A stretch of 64,000 nt of DNA from assembly GCF_900091615.1 (NCBI RefSeq), contig NZ_FMIA01000002.1, forward strand, positions 1,364,001 to 1,428,000. The letters run 5' to 3'. The stretch comes from Micromonospora yangpuensis. GTDB lineage: Bacteria; Actinomycetota; Actinomycetes; Mycobacteriales; Micromonosporaceae. The translations under genes and the position numbers were made by a program. Positions within the stretch are counted from its first letter, which is position 1. Every line of letters starts with the position of its first letter. Below the pieces are notes generated by a model. That model worked only from the letters and a program-made list of their open reading frames with translations. It ran no database searches and was not told the DNA's origin. Below, piece after piece: positions 31,279-41,501 of this stretch.

Positions 31279-32058
31279 ATGCCCCGCTTCGACAACCAGA
31301 CCGTGCTCGTGACCGGTGGGGCCGGCGGTCAGGGCGCGAGCCACGTACGCGCCTTCCACGCCGAGGGGGCGAACGTGGTGATCGGCGGCATCGACGCCGA
31401 ACGCGGTGGCGCTCTCGCCGCCGAGCTCGGCAGCCGCGCTCGCTTCACCCCGCTCGACGTCACCGACGAGGGTTCGTGGTCCGCCGCCGTAGTGGCTGCC
31501 GAGAGCGCCTTCGGTGCCCTGAACGTGCTCGTCAACAACGCGGGCGTGCAGAACCCGCCCGCGACGATCGAAGACACGGAGCAGGCCACCTGGTCGCGCA
31601 TCCTCGACGTCAACCTCACCGGGACCTTCCTCGGCATCAAGGTCGCAGCCCCCGCTCTGCGCCGCGCGGCAGGGGGATCCATCGTCAACATCGCCTCGAT
31701 CATGGGTCTGGGCGGCACGGCTCACTACGCGCCGTACGTCGCCAGCAAGTGGGCCGTGCGAGGCCTCACCCGTACGGCGGCACTCGAACTCGGTCGCGAC
31801 CACATCCGGGTGAACACCATCCACCCCGGCGTGATCTCGACCCCCTTCATCCACGAGCCGGCGGCCGGCGCGGTCGCGGCAATCGGCGACTTCTACTCGC
31901 CCGAGCCGTTCGCCGTTCCCCGACTCGGGGAGCCGACCGACGTCACCCGGCTTCTCCTGTTCCTCACCTCATCGGACGCGTCGTTCATCACGGGCTCGGA
32001 GTACGTCATCGACGGTGGACTCCTCCTCGGCCCCGCCCTTCAGGCCGGGACCGCATGA
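31279..32058 (+). CDS. short-chain dehydrogenase/reductase (classical SDR)
   Basis: A 259-residue classical SDR oxidoreductase. It shows the cofactor loop TGGAGGQGASH, the NNAG motif in LNVLVNNAGVQNPP, catalytic Ser in IVNIASIMG, Tyr and Lys in YAPYVASKWAVRG, and the C-terminal FITGSEYVIDGGL. An acidic-free loop after the first strand leaves NAD versus NADP open. ATG 31279 is selected because GAGGAG lies 6 nt upstream; the in-frame start at 31240 overlaps the promoter region. It is under the control of the divergent TetR protein by operator geometry. The substrate is unknown (steroid, sugar or quinone SDRs all look similar). Confidence 0.92.
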   Translation: MPRFDNQTVLVTGGAGGQGASHVRAFHAEGANVVIGGIDAERGGALAAELGSRARFTPLDVTDEGSWSAAVVAAESAFGALNVLVNNAGVQNPPATIEDTEQATWSRILDVNLTGTFLGIKVAAPALRRAAGGSIVNIASIMGLGGTAHYAPYVASKWAVRGLTRTAALELGRDHIRVNTIHPGVISTPFIHEPAAGAVAAIGDFYSPEPFAVPRLGEPTDVTRLLLFLTSSDASFITGSEYVIDGGLLLGPALQAGTA

Positions 32059-32239
32059 GCACGATCAACGGTCGACTCGGGCGCTGCGGCTGATCTTCTC
32101 GGCGCGGGAGGGGGCCGGGGCGGCGCGGGCGGACGGAGTACCCTGCCCACAGGCGCGGGGCTGGGAGAACAGCGCGTCTGGTGCCTCGGTAGTAGCCTGA
32201 CCGGCGGCCCAACTCGGGGCCGGACACGGTGAGGTGATC

Positions 32240-33481
32240 ATGTCGGTACGTCGGCACGTGGTACGCCTGGTGACGACCAGTGCGGTGCTCGGCGGTCTGG
32301 TGGCCGTCGGCGCGGCCCCGGCCTTCGCCGACGACGACTCGGTCCGGGTCCGTTCCTCGGACGGGTTCAGCGCCGGTGGTTCGCCGGGTGCGGTGACCGT
32401 GGAGGTCCGCAAGCGCAGCGAGGGCTGTGCGCAGGTGCGTACCGTGCTGGGGTTGCGGCTCGACGGACTGCGGGCCGACCAGGTCCGGGTGCAGGCCGAC
32501 GCGGGCGGACGGTGGGGCCCGGTGGGGGTTTCCGGCGGCGACGGGGCCGTCGGCACCGCTACCGTCGTGCCCGCCCGGCCCGTGGTCTGCGAGGGCCGGA
32601 GTGCTAGGGTGCGGTACCGGATCTCGTTCACCGCCGGGGCGCCCGCCGGCCGGTTGACGGTGGTCGCCCAGGTGGTCACCGCGCAGGGCCGGTCGATCGG
32701 CCAGGACGCCACCACGTCCCGGGTCGGTGGTCGGCTCGCCGCCGTCGCCACGCCGTCGCCCACCCCGTCGAAGTCGAAGAAACCGAGTCCGACGCCGAGT
32801 CCGAGCGCGGTCGCCACCACCGAGGCGGCGGCACCGCCGGCGGCACCCGCCGCCGCGCCGGCGCTGGCCACGGTCGCCGCCGGGTCGGGGTCCCTCGCGG
32901 CGGCGCCCTCCAGTGGGATGTCACCGGTGTTGCTCTTCGGGGTGGCCATGGTGGTGCTCGGGCTCGGGCTGATCATCCTGCTGGTCCGCCGGTCGCGGGC
33001 GGACCGCAGGTCGACCGAGCCGGCGGAGGAGACCTCGGTCGGGCCGGCGTTCCCGCTGCCGGGCAAGCCGGGCGGCACCACCTACGGTGCCGGTGCGCCG
33101 GTGCCGCCGGGTGGCTCGCCGCCGGCGGCCGGCGGCGTGTACGGGCGGCAGCAACCGAGCCAGCCGACGCCGTCGGGTGGCACCGTGTACGGCGCGCCGA
33201 CGCCCCGGCCGGCCGGCAACGTCTACGGGGCCCCACCGGCCCCGGCCACCGGCCCGGCACCGTCGACCCCGCCGAGCGCCGCAACCCCGCCGAGCGCCGC
33301 AACCCCGCCGAGCGCGTCGGGCGCGCCGCCGCCGTACCAGGCGGGTCTGCCGAAGGCCGGGCTCTACCCGCCGGTCGTGCCGCGTCAGCCGACCGGCGAG
33401 GCCGGATCCACCGGTACGCCACCGGCGGGCCCGGCAGCGGGCGGCGACTCGACCACGATCATGCCGCGCCTGCCCGACTGA
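32240..33481 (+). CDS. signal-peptide protein with one TM segment and Pro-rich C-terminal tail
   Basis: The family is not recognised. The 413-residue protein starts with a signal peptide (basic start, hydrophobic core, likely cleavage after APAFA), then an exported ~125-residue strand-rich domain (AVTVEVRKRSEGCAQVRTVL; VRYRISFTAGAPAGRLTVVAQ) with two cysteines that may form a disulfide. A Ser/Pro/Thr wall-spanning stretch, one TM helix (VLLFGVAMVVLGLGLIILLV near residue 232) followed by RRSRADRR, and a Pro/Gly-rich cytosolic tail with repeated PPSAAT complete it. It resembles LPXTG-less anchored surface proteins of actinobacteria. It is the last gene before manB. Confidence 0.75.
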   Translation: MSVRRHVVRLVTTSAVLGGLVAVGAAPAFADDDSVRVRSSDGFSAGGSPGAVTVEVRKRSEGCAQVRTVLGLRLDGLRADQVRVQADAGGRWGPVGVSGGDGAVGTATVVPARPVVCEGRSARVRYRISFTAGAPAGRLTVVAQVVTAQGRSIGQDATTSRVGGRLAAVATPSPTPSKSKKPSPTPSPSAVATTEAAAPPAAPAAAPALATVAAGSGSLAAAPSSGMSPVLLFGVAMVVLGLGLIILLVRRSRADRRSTEPAEETSVGPAFPLPGKPGGTTYGAGAPVPPGGSPPAAGGVYGRQQPSQPTPSGGTVYGAPTPRPAGNVYGAPPAPATGPAPSTPPSAATPPSAATPPSASGAPPPYQAGLPKAGLYPPVVPRQPTGEAGSTGTPPAGPAAGGDSTTIMPRLPD

Positions 33482-33550
33482 GCCGGGTGGAGCCGGACCA
33501 CTCCGATACGCTCAGCTTCGTTGACGACCTGCTGCGAAGGAGTGGAACCG

Positions 33551-34936
33551 GTGGCTGATTTGTCCCAGATTGTGAAGGCGTACGACGTCCGTGGGACGGT
33601 GCCGGACCAATGGGACGAGCGGGTCGCCGAGGCTCTCGGCGTCGCCTTCGCCCAACTGCTGAACGGCCTCGGTGAGCCGGGTGACGCGGTGCTGGTGGCG
33701 CACGATATGCGGGCCACCGGCCCCGGTCTCGCCGCCGCCTTCGCCCGGGGCGTGCAGGCGCAGGGGCGCTCGGTGATCGACATCGGGCTGGCCTCCACCG
33801 ACATGCTCTACTACGCCTCCGGCTCGCTCGACCTGCCCGGGGCGATGTTCACCGCCAGTCACAATCCGGCCCAGTACAACGGCATCAAGATGTGCCGCTC
33901 CGGTGCCCGCCCGATCGGCCAGGACAGCGGGCTGGCCGAGATCCGTCAGCGGGCCCAGGCGCTGCTGGACGCCGGCGAGGTCGGCGCGGCCGGGCAGCCG
34001 ACCCGGTCGGTCGAGCAGCGCAACCTGCTCCCCGAGTACGCCGCCCACCTGCGCAAGCTGGTCGACCTGAGCGGTATCCGGCCGCTGAAGGTGGTCGTCG
34101 ACGCCGGCAACGGCATGGGTGGCTACACGGTGCCGAGCGTGCTCGGTGACGCCGCCCTGCCGGCCCTGCCGCTGGAGATCGTCCCGCTCTACTTCGAGCT
34201 GGACGGCACCTTCCCCAACCACGAGGCGAACCCGCTGGACCCGGCGAACCTGGTCGACCTGCAGCGGGCCGTCCGCGAGCACGGCGCGGACCTCGGGCTG
34301 GCCTTCGACGGCGACGCCGACCGGTGCTTCGTGATCGACGAGCGCGGCGAGCCGGTCTCCCCGTCGGCGATCACCGGTCTGGTCGCGGTCCGGGAGCTGG
34401 CCCGGCACCCCGGTTCGGTGGTGATCCACAACCTGATCTGCTCCAGCGCCGTCCCGGACATCGTCCGGGAGCACGGCGGCGAGCCGCTGGTGGCCCGGGT
34501 CGGGCACTCTTTCATCAAGGCCGAGATGGCCCGGACCAACGCCGTCTTCGGCGGGGAGCACTCGGCGCACTACTACTTCCGGGACTTCTGGTTCGCCGAC
34601 ACCGGCATGCTGGCCGCCATGCACACCCTCGCCGCCCTCGGCGGGCAGGATCTGCCCCTGTCCGAGCTGGCCCGGGAGTACGAGCGGTACGTCGCCTCCG
34701 GTGAGATCAACTCGACGGTGACCGACCAGGCCGGGAAGGTCGCCGAGGTCCGGGCCGCCTACCCGGAGGCCGAGGCCGACGAGCTGGACGGGTTGACCCT
34801 GCGCTTCCCGGACGGGGCCTGGTTCAACCTGCGCGCGTCGAACACCGAGCCGTTGTTGCGGCTCAACGTCGAGGCACCGGCCCGGGAGCGGATGATCTCG
34901 CTCCGCGACGAGGTGCTCGACCGGGTACGTCGATAA
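33551..34936 (+). CDS. manB: phosphomannomutase / phosphoglucomutase
   Basis: A 461-residue alpha-D-phosphohexomutase interconverting mannose-6-P and mannose-1-P. All four family motifs are present: MFTASHNPAQYNGIK with the phosphoserine, AFDGDADRCFVID binding Mg, GGEHSAHYYFRDF for sugar selection, and RASNTEPLLRLNVE for phosphate binding. GTG 33551 follows GAAGGAG by 8 nt. It opens a tight same-strand run (manB, Trm112, SIS, CDF, manA) and works between manA and manC to make mannose-1-P for GDP-mannose. In M. tuberculosis the orthologue directly follows the DUF3499 gene (recalled); here an accessory block separates them. Confidence 0.94.
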   Translation: MADLSQIVKAYDVRGTVPDQWDERVAEALGVAFAQLLNGLGEPGDAVLVAHDMRATGPGLAAAFARGVQAQGRSVIDIGLASTDMLYYASGSLDLPGAMFTASHNPAQYNGIKMCRSGARPIGQDSGLAEIRQRAQALLDAGEVGAAGQPTRSVEQRNLLPEYAAHLRKLVDLSGIRPLKVVVDAGNGMGGYTVPSVLGDAALPALPLEIVPLYFELDGTFPNHEANPLDPANLVDLQRAVREHGADLGLAFDGDADRCFVIDERGEPVSPSAITGLVAVRELARHPGSVVIHNLICSSAVPDIVREHGGEPLVARVGHSFIKAEMARTNAVFGGEHSAHYYFRDFWFADTGMLAAMHTLAALGGQDLPLSELAREYERYVASGEINSTVTDQAGKVAEVRAAYPEAEADELDGLTLRFPDGAWFNLRASNTEPLLRLNVEAPARERMISLRDEVLDRVRR

Positions 34937-34997
34937 GATCCCTGCGCCGGTCGGCACCGCCGACCGGTGAGACCGCACACGTGGAAGGAGCCGCGCC

Positions 34998-35183
34998 GTG
35001 GCCCTGGACCCGCAGTTGCTAGAGATCCTCGCCTGTCCGGACACACACCACTCGCCGTTGGACTACGACGCCGGGGCGCAGACGTTGACCTGCACCGAGT
35101 GCGGGCGGATCTTCGAGGTCCGCGACGACGTACCGGTGCTGTTGTTGGACGAGGCGCGCGGCGGCCCGGAGCAGCGGTCGTGA
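34998..35183 (+). CDS. Trm112 family protein
   Basis: A 61-residue zinc-ribbon protein of the Trm112/YcaR type. It has LLEILACPDTHHSPLDY, in which CPD replaces the usual CPxC, and LTCTECGRIFEVRDDVPVLL with CxxC. Such proteins act as small partners of methyltransferases or are of unknown role in bacteria. GTG 34998 follows GGAAGGAG. Its stop overlaps the SIS-gene start (GTGA), so the two are translationally coupled; the same pair lies beside manB in other actinobacteria (recalled). Confidence 0.88.
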   Translation: MALDPQLLEILACPDTHHSPLDYDAGAQTLTCTECGRIFEVRDDVPVLLLDEARGGPEQRS

Positions 35184-36376
35184 TCGACGGTACGGCGGGG
35201 GTCAGCGGACGCCGGGACCCCGACGAGGCCCTGCTCGACAACCCGGACGCGCTGGCCGAGCGCGACCCGGGTGGCATGCTGCGGCACACCGCCAGCGCCG
35301 GTGCGCAGGTCCGGGAGGCGGCGGCGCTGACCGCCGAGGCCAACCTGTCGGTGCTCGCCGACGAGGGACGGCCCCGCGCGGTGATCATCGCCGGCATCGG
35401 CACCGCCGGCCGTACCGGGGACGTGCTGGCCACCGTCGCCGGGCCGCGCTGCCCGGCCCCGGTCATCGCGCACCGCAGCGCCGGGGTGCCCGGCTGGGTA
35501 GGCGCGGCGGACGTGGTGATCGCGGTCAGCGCCTCCGGGCGCAGCCCCGAGGCGCTCGGTGCCGCCGAGGCCGCGCACCGCCGGGGTGCCCGGCTGGTCG
35601 CGGTCGGCGCCCCCGACTCGCAGCTCCAGTCGGTCGCCGAGCGGGCGCGGGCGCCGTTCGTGCCGGTGCCCCGCCGGGCCCCGGCCCGGGCCAGCCTCTG
35701 GGCGCTCACGGTGCCGGTGCTGCTCGCCGCCCGGGCGCTCGGCCTGGTGAAGGTCAACGAGGCGGACCTGGCGGAGACGGCCGCGCGGCTGGACGCCGAG
35801 GCGGACCGGAGCCGGCCTACCGCCGAGTCCTTCGTCAACCCGGCGAAGTCGCTGGCCCTGGGCCTGGCCGGCTCGGTACCGATCGTCTGGGGTTCGTCCC
35901 CGCTGGCCACCGTGGCGGCCCGTCGCTTCGGCGACACCCTGTCGGCGAACGCCCGGTACCCGGTGGTCACCGGGGCGCTCGGTGAGGCCGGCCGGGGTCG
36001 GGTGGGACTGCTCGACGGCGTCTTCGGTGGGCTGGTCGAGGGGGAGCGGGACATCTTCGCCGACCCCGACGAGTCCGCCGACGGTGGCACCCGACTGCGG
36101 CTGGTGCTGCTGCGCGACGGTGGCCTGAACGCCGAGGACGACACCGACGAGCCGTTGGCGGTCGAGGAGCGTCGGGCCGACGCGGTGCAGGTCCTCGCCG
36201 AGCGGCGGGGGGTGCGCTGCGACGTGGTCACCGCCGAGGGTGGCTCCGCGCTGGAGCGGCTCGCCTCGCTGGTGGCGGTGCCGGACTTCGCCTCGATCTA
36301 CCTCGCGCTGGCGCACGGTCTGGACCCGATGGCGGTACCCGCCGTCACCGAGATGAAGGAGCTGGCCAACCAGTGA
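35180..36376 (+). CDS. SIS domain protein (bifunctional PGI/PMI-like)
   Basis: A 398-residue protein related to the SIS-fold phosphoglucose/phosphomannose isomerases. SIS elements are AVIIAGIGTAGRTGDVLATVAG, VVIAVSASGRSPEALGAAEAA and LVAVGAP; the second half has VPIVWGSSPLATVAARRFGDTL and ends VTEMKELAN, the typical C-terminal stretch. Whether it is an active isomerase is unclear, because a class I ManA is also encoded 2 kb downstream. GTG 35180 overlaps the Trm112 stop by four bases. Its position in the manB operon suggests a sugar-phosphate role, such as binding or isomerising mannose-6-P (inference). Confidence 0.85.
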   Translation: MIDGTAGVSGRRDPDEALLDNPDALAERDPGGMLRHTASAGAQVREAAALTAEANLSVLADEGRPRAVIIAGIGTAGRTGDVLATVAGPRCPAPVIAHRSAGVPGWVGAADVVIAVSASGRSPEALGAAEAAHRRGARLVAVGAPDSQLQSVAERARAPFVPVPRRAPARASLWALTVPVLLAARALGLVKVNEADLAETAARLDAEADRSRPTAESFVNPAKSLALGLAGSVPIVWGSSPLATVAARRFGDTLSANARYPVVTGALGEAGRGRVGLLDGVFGGLVEGERDIFADPDESADGGTRLRLVLLRDGGLNAEDDTDEPLAVEERRADAVQVLAERRGVRCDVVTAEGGSALERLASLVAVPDFASIYLALAHGLDPMAVPAVTEMKELANQ

Positions 36377-36404
36377 GCACTGGTGACACCGGGGCGGGGG
36401 CGGC

Positions 36405-37391
36405 GTGAGCGCCTCCGGCGGGACGAAGGCGATCATCGCCGCCCTGTTGGCGAACGTCGGCATCGCGGTCACCAAGTTCGTCGCGTTCCTGCTGACCGGC
36501 TCCTCGTCGATGCTTGCCGAGTCGATCCACTCGGTGGCCGACTCCGGCAACCAGGGTCTGCTGCTGCTCGGTGGCCGCCGGGCCCGACGGGCGGCCACCC
36601 CGCAACACCCCTTCGGGTACGGGCGGGAGCGCTACATCTACGCGTTCATCGTGTCGATCGTGCTGTTCACCGTCGGTGGCCTCTTCGCGCTCTACGAGGC
36701 GTACCACAAGTGGTCGCATCCGGAGGCGATCACCGCCTGGCACTGGGTGCCGGTGGCCGTGCTGCTGGCGGCGATCGTCATGGAGTCGTTCTCCTTCCGC
36801 ACCGCGATCCGGGAGTCCAACCTGGTCCGGGGCGGTCAGTCCTGGGTCCGGTTCATCCGGCGGGCCAAGGCGCCGGAGCTGCCGGTGGTGCTCCTTGAGG
36901 ACTTCGGTGCCCTGATCGGCCTGGTCTTCGCGCTCTTCGGGGTGGGGCTGACCCTGGCCACCGACGACGGTCGTTGGGACGCGGCCGGTACGGCGATGAT
37001 CGGCGTGCTGCTGGTGGCCATCGCGGTGGTGCTGGCGATCGAGACCAAGAGCCTGCTGCTCGGTGAGGGGGCCGAGGAGTCCGACGTCACGGCGATCTCC
37101 CGGGCGGTCACCGACGGGCCGGAGGTCGAGCGGATCATCCACATGAAGACCCTCTACCTGGGCCCGGAGGAGCTGATGGTGGCCGCGAAGATCGCCGTCG
37201 AGCCGTGCGAGAGCGCCGAGGAGCTGGCCCGGGGGATCAACGCCGTGGAGGCGCGGATCAGGGCCGCGGTGCCGGTCGCCCGGGTGATCTACCTGGAACC
37301 GGACATCTACTCCGCGGCGGCGGCCCGGTCCGCCACGGGCGGCGGCGAGCAGGGCCCGGCAGCCGATCCGCCGGGCGTCGCGGAGCACTGA
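36405..37391 (+). CDS. cation diffusion facilitator family transporter
   Basis: A 328-residue CDF efflux protein for divalent metals (Zn, Fe, Co or Mn) exchanged for protons. Six hydrophobic helices are visible: the first pair contains SSSMLAESIHSVADSGNQGLL, with the HxxxD metal site of helix II, and LLEDFGALIGLVFALFGVGL gives the Asp-bearing helix V. A cytosolic C-terminal domain (EVERIIHMKTLYLGPEELMVAAKI) of the ferredoxin-like type follows. GTG 36405 begins MSASGGTK. The gene lies between the SIS and manA genes in one operon, 28 bp after the former and 2 bp before the latter; metal-dependent ManA is a possible reason. Confidence 0.9.
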   Translation: MSASGGTKAIIAALLANVGIAVTKFVAFLLTGSSSMLAESIHSVADSGNQGLLLLGGRRARRAATPQHPFGYGRERYIYAFIVSIVLFTVGGLFALYEAYHKWSHPEAITAWHWVPVAVLLAAIVMESFSFRTAIRESNLVRGGQSWVRFIRRAKAPELPVVLLEDFGALIGLVFALFGVGLTLATDDGRWDAAGTAMIGVLLVAIAVVLAIETKSLLLGEGAEESDVTAISRAVTDGPEVERIIHMKTLYLGPEELMVAAKIAVEPCESAEELARGINAVEARIRAAVPVARVIYLEPDIYSAAAARSATGGGEQGPAADPPGVAEH

Positions 37392-37393
37392 GC

Positions 37394-38551
37394 GTGGAGG
37401 TGCTGCACGGGCCGATCCGGGACTACGCGTGGGGGTCCCGGTCGGCGCTCGCCCGCCTGCAGGGGCGTCCGGTGCCCAGTGCCGGTCCTGAGGCGGAGCT
37501 GTGGTTGGGCGCCCATCCCGGTGCGCCGGCCGAGGTGGAGCGGGACGGCGTCCGGGTCAGCCTGGGCGAGCTGCTGGTGGCCGAGCCGACGTACTGGCTG
37601 GACAGCGAGGGGGTACGGCGGTTCGGCACCCGGCTGCCGTTCCTGCTCAAGGTGCTGGCCGCGGCGGCGCCGTTGAGCCTGCAGGCGCACCCGGACGCGG
37701 CACAGGCCCGGGCCGGGTACGCCGCCGAGGCCGGGCGGGCCGACGGGCCGCGCAACTACGTCGACCCGTACCACAAGCCGGAGCTGCTGGTCGCGCTCTC
37801 GCCCTTCGAGGCGCTCTGCGGGTTCCGTGATCCGCGGGTCTCCGCCGAGGTGCTCGCCGCTTTCGGCGTACCGGCGTTGGCTCCGGTCGTCGCCGCCCTG
37901 CGGGACGGGCCGGACGGGCTGCGTACGGCCGTACGCACGTTGTTGACCTGGCCGGACCGGCAGCGGGCGGCCCTGGTGGCGGCGGTGCTCGCGGCGCCGG
38001 TGGCCGGCCCGGACGCCGAGCTGGCCCGGGACCTGGCGGCCGACTACCCGGCCGACCCGGGGGTGCTGGTGGCGCTGCTGCTCAACCATGTCCGGCTGGC
38101 GCCGGGGGAGGCGATCTGGATGCCCGCCGGCAACCTGCACGCCTACCTGCGCGGCTGCGGGGTGGAGATCATGGCGGCCAGTGACAACGTGTTGCGGGGT
38201 GGGCTGACCCCGAAGCGGGTGGACGTCGACGAGCTGGTCCGGGTGCTCCGGTTCGAGGTGCTCGACGAGCCGGTGCTGGCGCCCCGGCCGGTCTCGCCGG
38301 GGGTGTCGACGTGGCCGGTGCCGGTGGACGACTTCGCGTTGCACCGGGTCGAGGTCGCAGCCGCGGTGCCGACGGTCCGCCTGCCGGTGCCGGGGCCACG
38401 GGTGGTGCTCTGCGTCGCGGGGGAGTTGCGGGTGGACGACGGGGCCGGGTCGGTCGGGCTGCGTACCGGTCAGGCCGCGGTGGGGCCGGCGGTGGCCGGA
38501 CCGCTGGTGGTGCACGGCACCGGTGAGGCGTTCGTCGCAACCGCCGGTTGA
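37394..38551 (+). CDS. manA: mannose-6-phosphate isomerase, class I
   Basis: A 385-residue zinc cupin enzyme interconverting fructose-6-P and mannose-6-P. It carries VEVLHGPIRDYAWGSRSALA, ELWLGAHPGAPA, LPFLLKVLAAAAPLSLQAHPD (Gln and His zinc ligands), YHKPELLVALSPFEALCGFR (Glu ligand) and GGLTPKRVDVDEL near the last ligand. GTG 37394 starts 2 bp after the CDF stop; longer frames into the CDF gene are not supported. It forms the entry step of the mannose route with manB and manC. The long spacer downstream marks the end of the operon. Confidence 0.93.
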   Translation: MEVLHGPIRDYAWGSRSALARLQGRPVPSAGPEAELWLGAHPGAPAEVERDGVRVSLGELLVAEPTYWLDSEGVRRFGTRLPFLLKVLAAAAPLSLQAHPDAAQARAGYAAEAGRADGPRNYVDPYHKPELLVALSPFEALCGFRDPRVSAEVLAAFGVPALAPVVAALRDGPDGLRTAVRTLLTWPDRQRAALVAAVLAAPVAGPDAELARDLAADYPADPGVLVALLLNHVRLAPGEAIWMPAGNLHAYLRGCGVEIMAASDNVLRGGLTPKRVDVDELVRVLRFEVLDEPVLAPRPVSPGVSTWPVPVDDFALHRVEVAAAVPTVRLPVPGPRVVLCVAGELRVDDGAGSVGLRTGQAAVGPAVAGPLVVHGTGEAFVATAG

Positions 38552-38831
38552 CCGCGGCACGGGGTGCCGGGCGGGGGTCGGCGGAGATCGCCCGACACGC
38601 ATATCCGAAATTTCCGGAATGAGTTGACTCGGCGGGCACCGGGTGCGAACCTATGGGTGCGCAGCGTTATCGCGACGATGGTCCGAGAGCGTGCGGGGAA
38701 CCAAACCGGGGGGATGCACGGGGCGGCCGGCTTCTGGACGGGAGATCCGTTCGACGCCGACCGCCCCGTGCGCTGTCCGCCGTCCGCGTATGGTGGAGGG
38801 TCGGTCAGCACATCGTTCGACAGGAGACTTC

Positions 38832-40331
<1,500 letters not shown>

Positions 40332-40350
40332 ACCCCGGGTTCCGCTCCAC

Positions 40351-40390
40351 CGACGCACGGGCCGGCCGACCACTGCCGGCCCGTGCGTCG
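40351..40390 (+). terminator. ahcY terminator hairpin
   Basis: CGACGCACGGGCCGGC (40351-40366) pairs perfectly with 40375-40390 (16 bp, 8-nt loop), 19 bp past the ahcY stop. Confidence 0.75.
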
Positions 40391-40422
40391 CGTCCATAGG
40401 CGGCCCGGGCGTCGGTCAGCGG

Positions 40423-40466
40423 CCCGTGCGTGCGTAGGTCAGGGGTGCCCGTGCGTAGGTCAGGGG
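40423..40466. repeat. short direct repeat
   Basis: CCCGTGCG(TGCG)TAGGTCAGGGG occurs at 40423-40445 and again, without the inserted TGCG, at 40448-40466, reaching the 3' end of the small membrane-protein gene. Confidence 0.6.
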
Positions 40467-40621
40467 CCCCGGCGGCGGGCGGGGCGTACCCAGGTCCAGA
40501 CGCACCAGGCGAGCCAGGTCAGCGAGACGACCATGGCCAGCGGACGCAGCCGCAGCGCACTGAGTAGCAGTACCACGGCGAGTACGGCCAGCCAGGGGAG
40601 GAATGCCTTCACGCCGGCCAT
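40460..40621 (-). CDS. small membrane protein, two TM helices
   Basis: A possible 53-residue protein: FLPWLAVLAVVLLLSALRL then PLAMVVSLTWLAWCVWTWV, ending in RPARRRGP. The strong hydrophobic pattern with basic ends supports coding, but the gene is short, the ATG at 40621 has no clear ribosome site, and longer in-frame starts exist further upstream. It occupies the interval where mycobacteria carry tmk between ahcY and mtrA (recalled); tmk is absent here. Confidence 0.5.
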   Translation of the reverse strand: MAGVKAFLPWLAVLAVVLLLSALRLRPLAMVVSLTWLAWCVWTWVRPARRRGP

Positions 40622-40799
40622 TGTCCGCTGTCGCCGGGCCACCCGCCAGGGGCGGACCCGCCGGGCCGGCGTACGGTGTCGGCTCGTCGACTCACCCGGC
40701 GTGATGATCGCGGGTCGGGTGTCGGATGACGGCTTCGCGCAGTACCGTGCCGGGTGACGTAAACACATCGACCTGAACAGGGATGGGACCATAACCCCC

Positions 40800-41489
40800 A
40801 TGAGAGCCCGGGTACTGGTGGTTGACGACGACCCCGCGCTCGCCGAGATGCTCGGCATCGTGCTGCGCAGCGAGGGTTTCCAGCCCTCCTTCGTCGCCGA
40901 CGGAGAACGGGCACTGGCGGCGTTCCGTGAGAACCGTCCCGACATCGTGCTGTTGGACCTGATGCTGCCCGGAATGAGCGGTATCGACGTGGCACGGGCC
41001 ATCCGGGGTGAATCGGGCGTACCGATCGTGATGCTGACCGCGAAGAGCGACACCGTCGACGTGGTGCTCGGGCTGGAGTCCGGCGCGGACGACTACGTGG
41101 TGAAGCCGTTCAAGCCCAAGGAGCTGGTCGCCCGGATGCGGGCCCGGTTGCGCCGGGGCGAGGACGCGGCCCCGGAGCTGCTCACCATCGGGCCGCCCGG
41201 CAACCAGATCACCATCGACGTGCCGGCGCACACCGTCAGCCGCAACGGTGAGGAGGTGAAGCTGACGCCGCTGGAGTTCGACCTGCTGGTCGCGCTGGCC
41301 CGCAAGCCGCGTCAGGTCTTCACCCGGGAGGTGCTGCTGGAGCAGGTCTGGGGCTACCGGCACGCCGCCGACACCCGCCTGGTCAACGTGCACGTGCAGC
41401 GGCTCCGGGCCAAGATCGAGCCGGATCCGGAGCGGCCGGAAATCATCCTGACCGTGCGGGGCGTGGGCTACAAGGCGGGCACCGGATAA
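40800..41489 (+). CDS. mtrA: response regulator MtrA
   Basis: OmpR-family response regulator of 229 residues controlling division, wall and osmotic genes in actinobacteria. The receiver domain has the acidic pair in VLVVDDDPALAEML, the phospho-acceptor Asp53 in DIVLLDLMLPGMSG, Thr80 in IVMLTAK and the conserved Lys in DYVVKPFKPKEL. The winged-helix DNA-binding domain ends VNVHVQRLRAKIEPDP and ILTVRGVGYKAG. ATG 40800 gives the family N-terminus. It is the first gene of an mtrA-mtrB-lpqB-comF operon, 12 bp before mtrB. In M. tuberculosis MtrA binds ori and dnaA, ftsI and rpf promoters (known). Confidence 0.97.
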   Translation: MRARVLVVDDDPALAEMLGIVLRSEGFQPSFVADGERALAAFRENRPDIVLLDLMLPGMSGIDVARAIRGESGVPIVMLTAKSDTVDVVLGLESGADDYVVKPFKPKELVARMRARLRRGEDAAPELLTIGPPGNQITIDVPAHTVSRNGEEVKLTPLEFDLLVALARKPRQVFTREVLLEQVWGYRHAADTRLVNVHVQRLRAKIEPDPERPEIILTVRGVGYKAGTG

Positions 41490-41501
41490 CCTGGTCGGAC
41501 T

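Noticed and set aside
35180..36376. Calling the SIS protein a second active mannose-6-phosphate isomerase
   Set aside because: The fold is clear but catalytic residues cannot be confirmed by eye, and a complete ManA is encoded nearby.
38552..38831. SAH or SAM riboswitch before ahcY
   Set aside because: I could not find the conserved cores of these riboswitches in the 280-bp spacer; only a TTGACT at 38624 stands out. A covariance-model search would settle it.
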